A stretch of DNA of 64,000 bases, from assembly GCA_029718625.1 (NCBI GenBank), contig CM056383.1, positions 18,500,722 through 18,564,721 on the forward strand, given 5' to 3'. Positions 63,069-64,000 of this stretch are shown here, piece by piece. Within the stretch, counting starts at the first letter, position 1, and the number at the start of each line of letters is the position of its first letter. This stretch comes from Synaphobranchus kaupii. Lineage: Eukaryota > Chordata > Actinopteri > Anguilliformes > Synaphobranchidae. The notes under the pieces are model-generated. The model searched no databases and was not told the origin of the DNA. It saw nothing but the letters and a program-made list of their open reading frames with translations. The position numbers and the translations under genes were made by a program.

Positions 63069-64000
63069 TGTTTTTATTATATATGGTGGAATTAACTATT
63101 TACAAATCACCATTTAGAAATATGTGCGTAACAAAAACAAACAAAAAACATTATCTGCATAAAATACAAGTTACACTCACATTCACATACTCTATAAATC
63201 TGTAAAAAAAAACAAAATTCATTTAAATTTGTGTACAAAATTAAGGATATCAAAAGAAAAGCCATATAGTGCAAGATTATGTCAAGTAACAACTAAACCA
63301 ATTTTTAGTTGTAACTTTGGATTCATAGACACTAAACAAGCCATATTCTAAAGCACTTGGACCTGTATTTTCCTACATTTGTTCAAGTAACTTGCATGGG
63401 CATGCTATGATATAAATCCTGTATCAATTCAGTGAAGAAGAATTACTTCTGATGTCTTTCCTTTCACGTGGGTGGCTCAGAAATGACAGCCTTACTTGTG
63501 TGCTGAAGGCAGAGCCACACTTATTTCAGATTCAGATCCATTAGGAGCACCTTTAGAAATAATTCAGTATCAATAACAGAAAATCACAGCACGGCCATTT
63601 TCAGCTAAGTTTAGCTATGTTGACAGTACCAGTTGGGTCTTCACCACTATTTTTATATTGGCCCAGGACACAGTTTAGAGTTAAAAAAAACTCTACATTT
63701 TGTGATTTCCTATGTTTCAAATACTTAACTCTATTAATTTTTATAGCACACAGTTCAAACAGAGAATTGTACTGCATGAGTTTCAAAGATTATAAAACTG
63801 CAGTTATGAAGTACACATTAAGTCACGACAGAATAAGAAATAAAGCAATATTATAAAATGAAATACAGTAATAATGAAAAATGGATGAAAATTAAATAAA
63901 ATCCACAATTAAAAACTGCAATGCTCTTTCACAGGTCATATATTATCTGTAGTCAGAACTGATTTGAGCAGCACAGGTACAGACTGTGGATGGAGCTGTG
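63069..64000. other. Non-coding stretch to the window end
   Basis: AT-rich unique DNA; nothing recognised. Confidence 0.45.

Overview
This is a eukaryotic, almost certainly teleost-fish, stretch of non-coding DNA. I found no intact host gene, tRNA gene, rRNA gene, CRISPR array or operon. The fish assignment rests on the mixture of repeats: Tc1-like, hAT-like and TTAA-target DNA transposons, chromodomain Ty3/gypsy elements, a Tx1/L1-type LINE, a tRNA-derived SINE, and long CA, ACGC, TA and TAG microsatellites. I cannot name the species. Most long open frames are low-complexity translations or decayed transposon proteins.

Layout. 1-6302: two almost identical copies of a segment of at least 1475 bp (1-1475 and 4826-6302), separated by a dead gypsy polyprotein on the minus strand, a LINE-like 3' end and unique DNA. 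6660-7531: a hairpin repeat and a palindromic TACCATGG array. 8405-8735: an inverted-repeat element. 9748-12110: a foldback element carrying two dated insertions, a solo LTR (9936-11439, target duplication GTTCC) and a deleted Tc1 element (11524-12057, target duplication TA). 12959-13689: a hAT-type MITE with an 8-bp target duplication. 13.7-19.8 kb: mostly unique AT-rich DNA with a LINE/SINE-like tail. 19.8-26.2 kb: two copies of a SINE, a hAT-like element, a TTAA-flanked element and a second deleted Tc1 copy.

27.0-34.05 kb is the most complex part. A decayed chromodomain Ty3/gypsy element ends in a 3' LTR (29348-34046). That LTR is split by a 3.6-kb foldback element (29962-33569, target duplication TTGCGG). 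The foldback's arms carry a roughly 22-bp minisatellite, and its interior holds two inverted copies of one putative first exon plus a further inverted-repeat unit with a PHD-like zinc-finger fragment. 36.7-37.5 kb: a perfect 111-bp hairpin MITE and another hairpin. 39.2-40.9 kb: a LINE-1/Tx1 remnant. 41.3-44.3 kb: a terminal-inverted-repeat element followed by two solo LTRs with clean 5-bp target duplications. 50997-52988: a second, longer LTR of the 9.9-kb family, inserted flush against a third deleted Tc1 copy. 54.2-57.1 kb: two more inverted-repeat elements. 62003-63068: a 1.07-kb palindromic transposon related to the fragments at 6.9 and 9.7 kb.

Nothing here works as a pathway. The story is layered transposition: target duplications and interruptions let the order of many insertions be read directly. 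The best candidates for something undescribed are the 3.6-kb foldback, the internally expanding LTR family, and the unexplained, nearly identical duplication at the left edge.
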